Assembly: GCF_029962605.1 (NCBI RefSeq)
Contig: NZ_CP124750.1
Location: 3,100,001-3,164,000 of the forward strand
Length of the DNA: 64,000 bases
DNA from: Serratia sarumanii
Lineage (GTDB): Bacteria; Pseudomonadota; Gammaproteobacteria; Enterobacterales; Enterobacteriaceae
Direction of reading: 5' to 3'
Below, piece after piece: positions 1 to 7,845 of the stretch (within the stretch, counting starts at the first letter, position 1; each line of letters begins with the position of its first letter). The notes below the pieces were generated by a model. That model made no database searches and was not told the DNA's origin. It saw nothing but the letters and a program-made list of their open reading frames with translations. The translations under genes and the position numbers were made by a program.

Positions 1-5
1 AATCT

Positions 6-26
6 GGGGTTCCGGCGTAGAACCCC
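6..26. terminator. Hairpin, probable terminator of the gene to the left
   Basis: A perfect 7-bp inverted repeat GGGGTTC/GAACCCC with a 7-nt loop lies at the window edge, just past the 3' end of the leftward gene at 43-414. No T-run follows on the + strand. It could end transcription arriving from the left, from the right, or both. Confidence 0.45.
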
Positions 27-42
27 GAATAAGGAATAATCC

Positions 43-414
43 TTAATTAATTTCAGGATTATTAATTCCATCTAAAACCTCTCGGCAATATTCTTTTTTA
101 TAGGCTTCATCATTACTTAATGACTTAACCAAAAAATCAGCATTTTTCCAACCATTATCCCAATGCGTCTCGAATCCTGACTGTTCATACTTTAATGTTC
201 TAGTTAATGAGTCTTTTATTTGTTTTTTATATTTATCAATTTTCTCATTGGTTGCCCCACAAACATCATGTGCAACACGAGCATTTGAGCCAGAAAAACC
301 TATTGCTGAAATTGCCATCGCTTCGTTTGATTTGTCGAAATCATTCGCATATGCCACAGCATTAGATAAAGCGAATATGACAAGAGCAGGTATGGTTTTT
401 TTGTATGATATCAT
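43..414 (-). CDS. Small secreted protein of unknown function
   Basis: The 123-residue product starts with a clear Sec signal peptide (basic MISYKK, then a hydrophobic stretch ending Ala-Tyr-Ala at about residue 23). The mature part is about 100 residues with only two cysteines, in the contexts VCGATN and YCREV, which could form one disulfide in the periplasm. GAGGT sits 5 nt before the ATG at 414. The gene is much richer in A+T than the rest of the window and follows a broken umuD, so it was probably acquired horizontally. I do not recognise the family. A two-cysteine periplasmic protein of this size could be an immunity or inhibitor protein, but nothing in the sequence proves that. Confidence 0.6.
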   Translation of the reverse strand: MISYKKTIPALVIFALSNAVAYANDFDKSNEAMAISAIGFSGSNARVAHDVCGATNEKIDKYKKQIKDSLTRTLKYEQSGFETHWDNGWKNADFLVKSLSNDEAYKKEYCREVLDGINNPEIN

Positions 415-489
415 TTTTTACCTCTAACTCATTGATTGTTCATGGGGTCAGTTTGGATATCGAAAATTATTGTACATTAAGGCTGCTTT

Positions 490-813
490 TTAATCAGTCT
501 CAACTTCTTTATAGAAGGCCTGAATGCGACAAACTTGGGAAGTACTGTAGCCTGTCGCGTCTGCTGTTTCTCGGATGCTCAGTTTCTTAATCTGTCGGTA
601 GTGCCTGATCCATCCTGCACGCTCCATCTCGCCGCTGGCGCGCACGAAGTAGGTGGCGTTGGGGTGCCGCACCAGCAGCTTGCCGATGTCCAGCCTGCTC
701 TCGACATAGTCCTGCGCCGGGGAAGGAAAACCGCAGGCCACGCGATCGGCAAACAGCGGTAACGTCAGGGGTTCACCTGGTGAAAAAGCATACAACCTTG
801 AATTGCTCAGCAT
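490..813 (-). pseudogene. umuD: Truncated umuD fused to a recombinase-like C-terminal tail
   Basis: The first half matches Umu[20 protein letters not shown] contains the Cys-Gly autocleavage site, followed by the conserved [13 protein letters not shown]. Homology stops exactly where intact UmuD has GDSM with the catalytic serine; here it reads SGEMER. The last ~40 residues (from about ERAGWIRHY) look instead like the C-terminal helix-turn-helix of a serine recombinase or resolvase ([19 protein letters not shown]). Both catalytic residues (Ser and Lys) are lost, so it cannot act as a normal polymerase V subunit. The start is uncertain: ATG at 813 is chosen, while ATG at 819 and TTG at 825 are in frame. 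A LexA box lies directly upstream. No umuC is seen in the window. Confidence 0.7.
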
Positions 814-826
814 AATCATAACCAAA

Positions 827-842
827 CTGTATATTTATACAG
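827..842. promoter_or_regulatory. LexA (SOS) box
   Basis: CTGTATATTTATACAG has both CTGT/ACAG half-sites at the canonical 8-bp spacing with an all-A/T core. It lies immediately upstream of the truncated umuD start codons, as expected for a umuDC promoter. The control site is therefore kept although the gene it drives is broken. Confidence 0.85.
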
Positions 843-975
843 CAAAGCATAAACAAAACGCGAACGCGTGCAACCCCCAATCCCCCTGCAGATCGCGCTT
901 TGCCGCGTAATATAATAATTTTCTGAGCGATTTTTTTTTACGCCTGCTAAGGGTTTCACCGCCCCTTGCACACAC

Positions 976-1000
976 GTTATCCACCAAAACTGTGGATAAC
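976..1000. promoter_or_regulatory. Inverted repeat of DnaA-box sequence upstream of fdhD
   Basis: GTTATCCAC and GTGGATAAC form a perfect 9-bp inverted repeat with a 7-bp spacer. The right arm (991-999) is a consensus DnaA box (TGTGGATAA, i.e. TTATCCACA reversed). The left arm (977-985, TTATCCACC) differs at the last base. It lies about 125 bp before fdhD in the 826-1125 gap, which otherwise shows only the LexA box at its left end. DnaA binding is inferred from sequence alone. Confidence 0.55.
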
Positions 1001-1125
1001 CTGGTGGAGTCGCCGGCAGACGTCATTCCCTGCGCGAGCGGGATCAGAATCCTGTATAATCCCCACACCTGCTAATAAGAATTCATCCCCGTCGGCGCCT
1101 CGTCACCGACGGTCACGAGAACGTT

Positions 1126-1968
1126 ATGAACAAGCACCTGCTCCTCGCAGAAACCGACGATATCGAACAGGAATGCCTGTCGCGCCACGCGGTCTGGCAG
1201 CGCAACGATCTGGCCCAGGCGCAACAGGATTGGCTGGCGGAAGAAGTGCCGGTCGCCCTGGTGTACAACGGCATTTCCCACGTGGTGATGATGGCGACGC
1301 CGAAAGATCTGGCGGCCTTCGCCATCGGTTTTTCGCTGTCCGAAGGCATCATCGCCTCCCCTGACGATATCTACGACATCCGCCAACAGCCGGCCTGCAA
1401 CGGCATTGAAGTGCATGTGGAACTCTCGAGCCGCCGTTTTATGCAGCTGAAAGAGAAGCGCCGCAGCCTGGCCGGCCGCACCGGCTGCGGCGTCTGCGGG
1501 GTGGAGCAGTTGCAGGAGGTCGCCCAGCCCATCGCGCCGCTGCCCTTCACGCAACGCTTCGATTTGGCCCTGCTCGACCGGGCGTTGGCGCAGCTGCAGG
1601 AGGTGCAAACGGTGGGGAAACTGACCGGCTGCACCCACGCGGCGGCCTGGATCCAGCCGGATGGCGCGCTCAGCGGCGGGTGTGAAGACGTCGGCCGCCA
1701 CGTGGCGCTCGACAAGCTGCTGGGCTACCGCAGCCAACAGGCGTGGCTGCAAGGGGCGGCGCTGGTGTCGAGCCGCGCCAGCTATGAAATGGTGCAAAAA
1801 TCCGCCATGTGCGGTGTCGAGATCCTGTTCGCCGTTTCCGCCGCCACCCGCCTGGCGGTCGAGGTGGCCGAGCGCAGCAACCTGACGCTGGTAGGCTTCA
1901 GCAAGCCGGGGCGCGCCACCGTCTATACGCACCCGCAGCGGCTCTGGCAATCGACGACGGCGGCCTAA
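1126..1968 (+). CDS. fdhD: FdhD sulfurtransferase for formate dehydrogenase
   Basis: FdhD takes sulfur from IscS and delivers it to the molybdenum bis-MGD cofactor, which is needed for formate dehydrogenase activity. The 280-residue protein is closely similar over its whole length to E. coli Fdh[19 protein letters not shown] near the N-terminus, GFSLSEGII, then the CGVCG motif with Cys121 and Cys124, and GGHEDVGRH-like [17 protein letters not shown]. It is cytoplasmic. The ATG at 1126 fits family length, although the Shine-Dalgarno is weak. It is separated from the next gene by 58 bp and is probably transcribed alone. No formate dehydrogenase structural genes are in the window. Confidence 0.96.
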   Translation: MNKHLLLAETDDIEQECLSRHAVWQRNDLAQAQQDWLAEEVPVALVYNGISHVVMMATPKDLAAFAIGFSLSEGIIASPDDIYDIRQQPACNGIEVHVELSSRRFMQLKEKRRSLAGRTGCGVCGVEQLQEVAQPIAPLPFTQRFDLALLDRALAQLQEVQTVGKLTGCTHAAAWIQPDGALSGGCEDVGRHVALDKLLGYRSQQAWLQGAALVSSRASYEMVQKSAMCGVEILFAVSAATRLAVEVAERSNLTLVGFSKPGRATVYTHPQRLWQSTTAA

Positions 1969-2026
1969 CGCCGCCGGATAAGAATCGACTATTCTCAATA
2001 GCAGAACACCAGGAAGCACCCACGTC

Positions 2027-2944
2027 ATGATCATTCGCCCGAACCAGAACTGGTTTTTTCGCCTGTTCGCCTGGCACGGTTCCGTGCTGTCAAAGATCAC
2101 CTTTCGTCTGTCGCTGAACGTGCTGATGTCGATAGTGGCGGTGATCAGCTATCAATGGTACGAACAGCTCGGCGTGCATTTGACCATCGCGCCGTTCAGC
2201 CTGCTGGGTATCGCCATCGCCATTTTTCTCGGCTTTCGCAATAACGCCGGCTACAGCCGCTTTGTCGAAGCGCGCAACCTGTGGGGCTCGCTGCTGATTA
2301 CCGAGCGCTCCCTGCTGCGCCAGATCAAAAGCCTGCTGCCGGACGAACCGGCGGTGCACCAGAAGGTCGCCAAGCTGCTGATCGCCTTCAGCTGGAGCCT
2401 GAAGCATCAGCTGCGCGCCACCGATCCGACCGCCGATCTGTACCACAACCTCAGCAGCAAAGAGCTGGCGGAGGTGATCGCCAGCCCGATGCCGACCAAC
2501 CGCATCCTGCTGATGCTGGGCCAGGAGATCGGCAAGCTGCGCCGACGGGGGCTGCTGAGCGACATCACCTTCGAGCTGCTCGACAACAAGCTGAGCGAGC
2601 TGTCCCACGCCCTCGGCGGCTGTGAACGGCTCGCCAGCACGCCGGTGCCGTTCGCCTATACCCTGATCCTGCAGCGCACCGTTTACCTGTTCTGCAGCCT
2701 GTTGCCTTTTGCCCTGGTGACCGATCTGCATTACATGACACCGTTTGTTTCGGTGTTCATTTCCTATACCTTCTTATCCTGGGACTCACTGGCCGAAGAG
2801 CTGGAAGATCCGTTCGGCGTGTCGGCCAACCATCTGCCGTTAAACGCCATCTGCAACACCATCGAGCGCAACCTGCTGGAAATGAACGACCAAAGCCCGC
2901 TGCCGCCGCCGATGAAACCCGACGAGCACTTTAATTTGATCTGA
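2027..2944 (+). CDS. yneE: Bestrophin-family channel (YneE-like)
   Basis: This 305-residue membrane protein belongs to the bacterial bestrophin family (UPF0187). It starts IIRPNQNWFFRLFAWHGS, has a hydrophobic segment at about residues 25-45 and a second right after it (PFSLLGIAIAIFLGFRNN, with the conserved FRNNAGYSRFVEAR-type motif), and has C-terminal hydrophobic helices around residues 210-250. The DPFG motif and the HLPLNAICNTIERNLLE tail are also typical. Bacterial homologues form pentameric inner-membrane ion channels; the transported ion in this organism is not established. The next gene starts 34 bp downstream, so the two may be co-transcribed. Confidence 0.9.
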   Translation: MIIRPNQNWFFRLFAWHGSVLSKITFRLSLNVLMSIVAVISYQWYEQLGVHLTIAPFSLLGIAIAIFLGFRNNAGYSRFVEARNLWGSLLITERSLLRQIKSLLPDEPAVHQKVAKLLIAFSWSLKHQLRATDPTADLYHNLSSKELAEVIASPMPTNRILLMLGQEIGKLRRRGLLSDITFELLDNKLSELSHALGGCERLASTPVPFAYTLILQRTVYLFCSLLPFALVTDLHYMTPFVSVFISYTFLSWDSLAEELEDPFGVSANHLPLNAICNTIERNLLEMNDQSPLPPPMKPDEHFNLI

Positions 2945-2978
2945 TCGATTTCACCCGAACACACTGGAGCCGAATGCA

Positions 2979-3941
2979 ATGAATGCAAATAACAATCCGC
3001 CGCAAGCCGTATTCACGCCGGTAACGCGCCATGCCATCTTCATCGTCGCCACCCTGTCGCCCGTTCCCGCCCATCTGGCGGCGGTGCGCGCCTGGTGCGG
3101 CGACATCGCCGCCGTGGTGCGTTCGGTCGGCAAACGCGCGCCGGCGGGCAACCTCACCTGCGTTTGCGGCTTCGGCTCCAAAGCCTGGGATACGCTGTTT
3201 GGCGCCCCGCGCCCTCGCCAGCTGCATCCGTTCAGCCCGATCGGCAGCGGAGAACGCATCGCCGTCGCCACGCCCGGCGACATCCTGCTGCATATCCGCG
3301 CCGATGAAATGGATCTGTGTTTCGAACTGGCCTCGCAGCTGGTCGGCAAGCTCGGCGATGCCGTGACGGTGGTCGAAGAGGTGCACGGCTTCCGTTACTT
3401 CGATCAGCGCGCCATGATCGGCTTCGTCGACGGCACGGAGAACCCGGAAGGGCACGAAGCCTTCGACTACACGGTGATCGGCGACGAAGACGCAGCGTTC
3501 AGCGGCGGCAGCTATGTGCTGGTGCAAAAATACCTGCACGATATGCAGGGCTGGAACTCGCTCAGCGTGGAAACGCAGGAGAAGATCATCGGCCGCCATA
3601 AGCAGTCCAACATCGAACTGGATGAAGCGGTCAAACCGTCGTCATCGCACAGTTCGCTGACTACCATCACCGACGAGCAAGGCAACGAGGTGAAAATTCT
3701 GCGCGACAACATGCCGTTTGGCCGCCCCGGCCTGCGCGAATTCGGCACCTACTTTATCGGCTATGCGCGCTCCCCGCAGCCAATCGAGCAGATGCTGGAA
3801 AACATGTTTATCGGCCGCCCGGCCGGCAACTACGATCGGCTGCTCGATTTCAGCCACGCGGTGACCGGCACCCTGTTCTTCGTGCCGTCCGCCCCGCTGC
3901 TGGAAGCGCTGGCCGATCGCAGCGGCGCCGAACTGCACTGA
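2979..3941 (+). CDS. yfeX: Dyp-type heme peroxidase (YfeX-like)
   Basis: The 320-residue protein matches the dye-decolorizing peroxidase family as represented by E. coli YfeX. The diagnostic GxxDG motif appears as GFVDGTENPEG, carrying the distal aspartate. The C-terminal half contains the histidine region SSHSSLT, the NMPFGRPG loop and the FGTYFIGYARSP stretch. There is no signal peptide, so it is cytoplasmic like YfeX. The enzymes use peroxide and can oxidise porphyrinogens; a role in iron removal from heme has been debated. An upstream GGAG 11 nt before the ATG fits. It follows the bestrophin gene closely and converges with arsC. Confidence 0.92.
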   Translation: MNANNNPPQAVFTPVTRHAIFIVATLSPVPAHLAAVRAWCGDIAAVVRSVGKRAPAGNLTCVCGFGSKAWDTLFGAPRPRQLHPFSPIGSGERIAVATPGDILLHIRADEMDLCFELASQLVGKLGDAVTVVEEVHGFRYFDQRAMIGFVDGTENPEGHEAFDYTVIGDEDAAFSGGSYVLVQKYLHDMQGWNSLSVETQEKIIGRHKQSNIELDEAVKPSSSHSSLTTITDEQGNEVKILRDNMPFGRPGLREFGTYFIGYARSPQPIEQMLENMFIGRPAGNYDRLLDFSHAVTGTLFFVPSAPLLEALADRSGAELH

Positions 3942-3968
3942 TTTTGCCTGGGCGCAGGGCCGCAGCGA

Positions 3969-4400
3969 TCAACCTTTGGTTATCCTGCAGCCCTGCGCAT
4001 CGATCACCGGCTCCCCATCCTCTTTGCTGAAAGCCCCGCGCTGCGGATCCGGCAGAATATCCAACACCGCCTCCGACGGCCGGCACAGGCGCGTGCCGAG
4101 CGGTGTCACCACAATGGGCCGATTGATCAAAATCGGCTGTTGCAGCATGAAGTCAATCAGTTGCTCATCGTTCCAGCCGGTCTCATCCAGTTTCAGCTCG
4201 GCGTAAGGCTCGACGTTTTTACGCAGCAGCGCGCGCGGCGTCATCCCCATTTCGGCCAGCAGCGCAATCAACCGTTCACGGCTGGGCGGTGTTTCCAGAT
4301 ACAAAATCACCTCCGGCTCAACGCCGCTGTTGCGGATCAGCGCCAACGTATTGCGCGACGTGCCGCAAGCCGGGTTGTGATAAATCTTGATACTGCTCAT
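3969..4400 (-). CDS. arsC: ArsC arsenate reductase (glutaredoxin-dependent)
   Basis: ArsC reduces arsenate to arsenite, which ArsB exports. The 143-residue protein begins SSIKIYHNPACGTSRNTL with the catalytic Cys12 of the glutaredoxin-coupled class; the conserved RPIVVTPLGTRLCRPSE motif follows near residue 95. An upstream in-frame extension to 4550 exists but overlaps arsB; the ATG at 4400 matches the family and has an AGGAG-like site before it. It is the last gene of arsRBC, 20 bp after arsB. The end is 27 bp from the convergent peroxidase gene. Confidence 0.96.
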   Translation of the reverse strand: MSSIKIYHNPACGTSRNTLALIRNSGVEPEVILYLETPPSRERLIALLAEMGMTPRALLRKNVEPYAELKLDETGWNDEQLIDFMLQQPILINRPIVVTPLGTRLCRPSEAVLDILPDPQRGAFSKEDGEPVIDAQGCRITKG

Positions 4401-4420
4401 GACGGTTTCTCCTATCAGGA

Positions 4421-5704
4421 TCAAACGGACAGCCGCAGCGCCAGCGCGGCCAGGGTGACGAACAGGATTGGCAGCGTCATCACCAGCCCCACGCGAAAAT
4501 AATAGCCCCAGGTAATGACGATGCTCTTCCTTGCCAACACATGCAGCCACAGCAACGTGGCCAGGCTGCCGATCGGGGTGATTTTGGGGCCGAGATCGCT
4601 GCCGATGACGTTGGCGTAAATCATCGCCTGCTTGATGACGCCTTCCGCGCCGCTGCCGTCGATTGACAACGCCCCCACCAGCACCGTCGGCATATTATTC
4701 ATGACGGAAGAGAGAAACGCGCTCAGGAAGCCGGTGCCGAGCGTCGCCGCCCACAGCCCCTGCCGCGCCAGCGCGTCCAACACGCCGGAAAGCAGCTCGG
4801 TCAAGCCGGCATTGCGCAGCCCGTAGACCACCAGATACATGCCCAGCGAGAAAATCACGATCTGCCAGGGTGCCCCGCGCAGCACTTTGCCGGTGTCGAT
4901 CGCGCGCCCACGTTTCGCCACCGCCAGCAGAACCAGCGCGCCGCAGGCAGCGACCAAACTCACCGGCACGCCGAGCGGCTCCAGAGCGAAGAAGCCAATC
5001 AGCAACAGCGCCAATACCGCCCAGCCGGCTCGGAAAGTCGCACGATCGCGAATCGCTTCTTGGGGTATCGGTAAACGCGTCAACGCGTAGCGCCGCGGAA
5101 TATCCTTGCGAAAGAACAGATGCAACATCACCAGGGTCGCCGCCACGGCGGCAAGGTTGACCGGCACCATCACCGCCGCATACTCCGTAAAGCCCAGCCG
5201 GAAGAAATCCGCCGAAACGATATTCACCAGATTGGACACCACCAGCGGCAGGCTGGCAGCATCGGCGATAAAGCCCGCCGCCATCACGAAAGCCAGTACC
5301 GCCGCAGGGCGAAAGCCGAGCGCCGACAGCATGGCGATCACGATCGGCGTAAGGATTAACGCAGCGCCGTCGTTCGCAAACAGCGCCGCCACCACGGCCC
5401 CCAGCAGCAGCATGTAGGTAAACAGCCATCGGCCTTTGCCGTTGCCCCAGCGCGCGACGTGCAGAGCAGTCCAGGCAAAGAAGCCGCTCTCATCCAGCAG
5501 CAGGCTGATGATGATGACGGCGATAAAGGTCGCGGTCGCATTCCAGACTATCTGCCACACCACGGGAATATCGCCGACGTGCACCACGCCGCTCAGCAAT
5601 GCCAATCCCGCGCCGAACGCCGCGCTCCAGCCAATGCCCAGCCCTCTCGGTTGCCAGATAACCAAGGCCAACGTCAGAATAAAGATCGCTCCTGCCACTA
5701 TCAT
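4421..5704 (-). CDS. arsB: ArsB arsenite efflux pump
   Basis: A 427-residue inner-membrane protein with about twelve hydrophobic helices, typical of ArsB (usual length about 429). It expels arsenite or antimonite using the proton gradient, or with ArsA where present; no arsA is seen here. The recognisable N-terminus is [26 protein letters not shown], followed by [21 protein letters not shown] and [15 protein letters not shown], both hallmark motifs. It lies between arsR and arsC, all leftward. A second ArsR-like palindrome sits in the 69-bp gap ahead of it. Confidence 0.96.
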   Translation of the reverse strand: MIVAGAIFILTLALVIWQPRGLGIGWSAAFGAGLALLSGVVHVGDIPVVWQIVWNATATFIAVIIISLLLDESGFFAWTALHVARWGNGKGRWLFTYMLLLGAVVAALFANDGAALILTPIVIAMLSALGFRPAAVLAFVMAAGFIADAASLPLVVSNLVNIVSADFFRLGFTEYAAVMVPVNLAAVAATLVMLHLFFRKDIPRRYALTRLPIPQEAIRDRATFRAGWAVLALLLIGFFALEPLGVPVSLVAACGALVLLAVAKRGRAIDTGKVLRGAPWQIVIFSLGMYLVVYGLRNAGLTELLSGVLDALARQGLWAATLGTGFLSAFLSSVMNNMPTVLVGALSIDGSGAEGVIKQAMIYANVIGSDLGPKITPIGSLATLLWLHVLARKSIVITWGYYFRVGLVMTLPILFVTLAALALRLSV

Positions 5705-5731
5705 CGCCGTCTCACCGCCTCCTCACATCTA

Positions 5732-5751
5732 CATATTCGATTTTTCGTATG
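5732..5751. promoter_or_regulatory. ArsR operator-like palindrome between arsR and arsB
   Basis: CATATTCGATTTTTCGTATG closely resembles the classic E. coli ArsR operator (CATATGCG-TTTTT-GGTTATG as I recall it). It lies in the arsR-arsB gap, so arsBC may have its own ArsR-controlled start in addition to the promoter ahead of arsR. Confidence 0.6.
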
Positions 5752-5773
5752 TGTTTGAGCAAATTTTTTACCG

Positions 5774-6100
5774 TTACGGGCAGCCTTTCGCTACGCGTTG
5801 CCCCAACTCCATCATCTGTTCTGCCCGACACTGATAAGCCTGCTCAATAATCCCCGCCGCCCAAGCCGGCATATGCGGCGACAGGCGATAATATATCCAC
5901 TTGCCATCGCGCCGATCGAGCAACAGCCCACTTTCACGCAGCATCGCCAAATGCCTTGAGATTTTGGGTTGCGGCAGCGCCAATGCGCCCGACAACTCGC
6001 ACACGCACAGCTCGCTGGCGTGGCGCAGCAACAGCACCAGCGTCAGACGCGTCTCGTCCGACAGGTTTTTAAACAGCTTCAGCGGCGTCAATGACGTCAT
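5774..6100 (-). CDS. arsR: ArsR arsenite-responsive repressor
   Basis: A 108-residue ArsR/SmtB winged-helix repressor. Residues 30-36 are ELCVCEL, with Cys32 and Cys34 as the As(III)-binding pair at the start of the DNA-recognition helix, followed by the HTH ALPQPKISRHLAMLRESGLL and the beta-wing DRRDGKWIYYRLS. It should repress arsRBC until arsenite binds. It is the first gene of the leftward operon, with operator-like palindromes both upstream (about 6157-6177) and downstream (5732-5751). Confidence 0.96.
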   Translation of the reverse strand: MTSLTPLKLFKNLSDETRLTLVLLLRHASELCVCELSGALALPQPKISRHLAMLRESGLLLDRRDGKWIYYRLSPHMPAWAAGIIEQAYQCRAEQMMELGQRVAKGCP

Positions 6101-6156
6101 GTCGCACTCCCGTTAACCTTATCGTCTCCACAAATCGCTCATGAAGATACCATTTT

Positions 6157-6177
6157 CATATTCGGAAAAACAAATAT
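6157..6177. promoter_or_regulatory. ArsR operator-like site upstream of arsR
   Basis: CATATTCG-GAAAAA-CAAATAT shares the CATATTCG arm, the central A/T run and the spacing with the site at 5732-5751. It lies 57-77 bp before the arsR start, in the short arsR-ybdK divergent region. It is the likely main ars operator. Confidence 0.5.
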
Positions 6178-6250
6178 AAAACACAAAACGTTGTCCCCCT
6201 CGCCGAGGCATATACTTATCTTTATGCTGTTCTTGCAGGAAGGAGGCACC

Positions 6251-7360
6251 ATGCCGCTCACATTCAAACGTTCGGAAAGGCTCTCCATCGGCACCGAAAT
6301 AGAGCTGCAGCTGGTCGATGACAAGCACTACGATCTTACGGATCGGGCCGACCGGGTGGTCAGCGCGGTCGGCGACCGCCGGCGCGTCAAACATGAGCTC
6401 ACCAAATCGATGGTGGAGCTGAACAGCTCGGTGCACCGCGATCTCGATGAGCTGCACGCCGAGCTGCGCGCCCTGACCCATACCGTCCGGCGCAGCGCGC
6501 AGCGCCTGGGCTGTGACGTCTGCGGCGGCGGCCGCCATCTGAGCAACGACTGGCGCAAGCAGGTCATCAGCGACAACGCGCGCTACAGGCAGCTGGCCAG
6601 CCGCTTTGGCTATCTTTCCAAGCTGGCCTGCGTGTTCGGCCAACACATCCACCTCGGCGTCAACGACGGGGACGAAGCGATGTATCTGTGCCATGCGCTG
6701 ACGCCCTACTTTCCGCAGCTGATCGCGCTCAGCGCATCGTCACCGCTGTACCAGGGCGTCGATACGCGCTTTGCCAGCTCCCGTTTCAGCGCGCAGAATT
6801 CCTTCCCCAACTACGGATGCCTGGAACACATCTACAGCTGGCGCGAATTCAACGCCTACTACGAACGGCTGAACGCCGCCGGCGTGATTGAAAGCATCAA
6901 GGATATTTACTGGGATGCGCGGCCCAAACCGGAGCTGGGCACGGTGGAGATCCGCATCTGCGATACGCCGCTGCGCCTCGCGCATGCCGTGCTGCTGGTC
7001 GGTTACTGCCGTCTGCTGGCTGATTTCCTGTTGCAACACCGCACACCGATCGCGCCGGAATACGATGCCTTCACCAATTACAACAAGATCAACGCCTATC
7101 GTAGCGGTTTCGCCGCCGAATACGTCGATCCCGCGACGCTGCGTCGCAGCAGCCTGACCGCCCATATCCTGCACACTCTCGATGTGCTGAGCGGGTTCGC
7201 CGAGCGACGGGAGGATCGGGCCGTGCTACAGGCGGTCGAGCACCATGTCCGCCAAGGCATCAGCGATTCGGAGCATATCCGCCAGATGTTGCACAACGGC
7301 CTGCCGCAGGCTCAGGTGATCAAGCGCCTGTGCGATGAGCTGTTGCAACCGGCAAGTTAA
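6251..7360 (+). CDS. ybdK: YbdK-type carboxylate-amine ligase (glutamate-cysteine ligase 2 family)
   Basis: The 369-residue protein belongs to the GCS2 family; E. coli YbdK is 372 residues and has weak gamma-glutamyl-cysteine ligase activity in vitro. It begins LTFKRSERLSIGTEIELQLVD, where GTEIELQL is the signature with the metal-binding glutamates. HIHLGVND and the RICDTPLRLAHAVLL region near the end are also conserved. The ATG at 6251 is chosen because AGGAGG sits 5 nt upstream; a longer frame starting at 6191 has no such site. The gene is divergent from arsR and probably monocistronic. The true substrate is unknown. Confidence 0.93.
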   Translation: MPLTFKRSERLSIGTEIELQLVDDKHYDLTDRADRVVSAVGDRRRVKHELTKSMVELNSSVHRDLDELHAELRALTHTVRRSAQRLGCDVCGGGRHLSNDWRKQVISDNARYRQLASRFGYLSKLACVFGQHIHLGVNDGDEAMYLCHALTPYFPQLIALSASSPLYQGVDTRFASSRFSAQNSFPNYGCLEHIYSWREFNAYYERLNAAGVIESIKDIYWDARPKPELGTVEIRICDTPLRLAHAVLLVGYCRLLADFLLQHRTPIAPEYDAFTNYNKINAYRSGFAAEYVDPATLRRSSLTAHILHTLDVLSGFAERREDRAVLQAVEHHVRQGISDSEHIRQMLHNGLPQAQVIKRLCDELLQPAS

Positions 7361-7455
7361 GTTTCGGCTATCGATTCCATACGCCAAAGCCGCTGTTCAT
7401 TATGTGCTCTTTCGCTACAATCGTGAGCACTGACATTCATCGTATCGAGGACACC

Positions 7456-7635
7456 ATGTACAACTTCTCCCGCTATCAGGCAAAAGAACTGGCGCTGGCT
7501 TACATGAGCGGCAAAAAACACGATCTGTCGCCGCAGGAATTTTTGCAGCAGCTGAAAAGCAGCGAGCGATCGTTTGAGCACCTGCTGAAACACGGCAGCG
7601 AAATGCCGCGTGACGTGCTGGTTAAAAGCTTCTGA
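7456..7635 (+). CDS. Small conserved-type protein of unknown function
   Basis: A 59-residue soluble protein (MYNFSRYQAKELALAYMSGKK...) preceded by GAGG. It has no cysteine, no signal peptide and no membrane segment, and is predicted to be mostly helical and charged, with a C-terminal LLKHGSEMPRDVLVKSF. The start at 7456 is preferred over 7402 because of the ribosome site. A GGCCGG/CCGGCC hairpin follows the stop at 7638-7652. I do not recognise the family. Confidence 0.65.
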   Translation: MYNFSRYQAKELALAYMSGKKHDLSPQEFLQQLKSSERSFEHLLKHGSEMPRDVLVKSF

Positions 7636-7637
7636 AC

Positions 7638-7652
7638 GGCCGGTTGCCGGCC
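7638..7652 (+). terminator. Hairpin after the 59-residue protein gene
   Basis: GGCCGG, a 3-nt loop, then CCGGCC, starting 3 nt past the stop codon. It is followed by a loose ACTTTCCGTTT rather than a clean T-run, so termination would be weak or Rho-assisted. Confidence 0.4.
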
Positions 7653-7732
7653 ACTTTCCGTTTACGCCGCCGGTGGCGAGCCTGCAGGCCCGCGCATTCC
7701 CGGCCATTCATACCCCTCCTCACCCTGCCTCA

Positions 7733-7810
7733 ATTCGTCCTCACAGGCGAAAAGCCGATAAATTCGTATTCACAGGCGAATTATTGACATATTCGTATCT
7801 AGGTGCGAAT
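7733..7810. promoter_or_regulatory. Three 20-bp operator-like repeats, 29 bp apart, before satD
   Basis: Three copies lie at 7733-7752, 7762-7781 and 7791-7810. Copy 2 is ATTCGTATTCACAGGCGAAT; copies 1 and 3 differ by three and five bases. Each is an ATTCG...CGAAT dyad, in copy 1 with CGAAA. The start-to-start distance is exactly 29 bp both times, with 9-bp gaps. A -35-like TTGACA (7784-7789) sits in the second gap, so copy 3 would occupy the promoter core. Copy 3 ends 35 bp before the satD start at 7846. The binding protein is unknown; no separate regulator gene is adjacent. Confidence 0.75.
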
Positions 7811-7845
7811 TTATAGTCATCCTTCTATAAACATCGGAACATGTC

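Noticed and set aside
835..1068. Leftward 77-residue ORF over the LexA/DnaA-box region
   Set aside because: It runs through regulatory sequence (DnaA-box repeat) with no ribosome site or recognisable motif.
1072..2100. Long leftward 342-residue ORF opposite fdhD
   Set aside because: It is antisense to a confidently identified gene; low-complexity Arg/Gln/Ala-rich composition is typical of shadow frames in GC-rich DNA.
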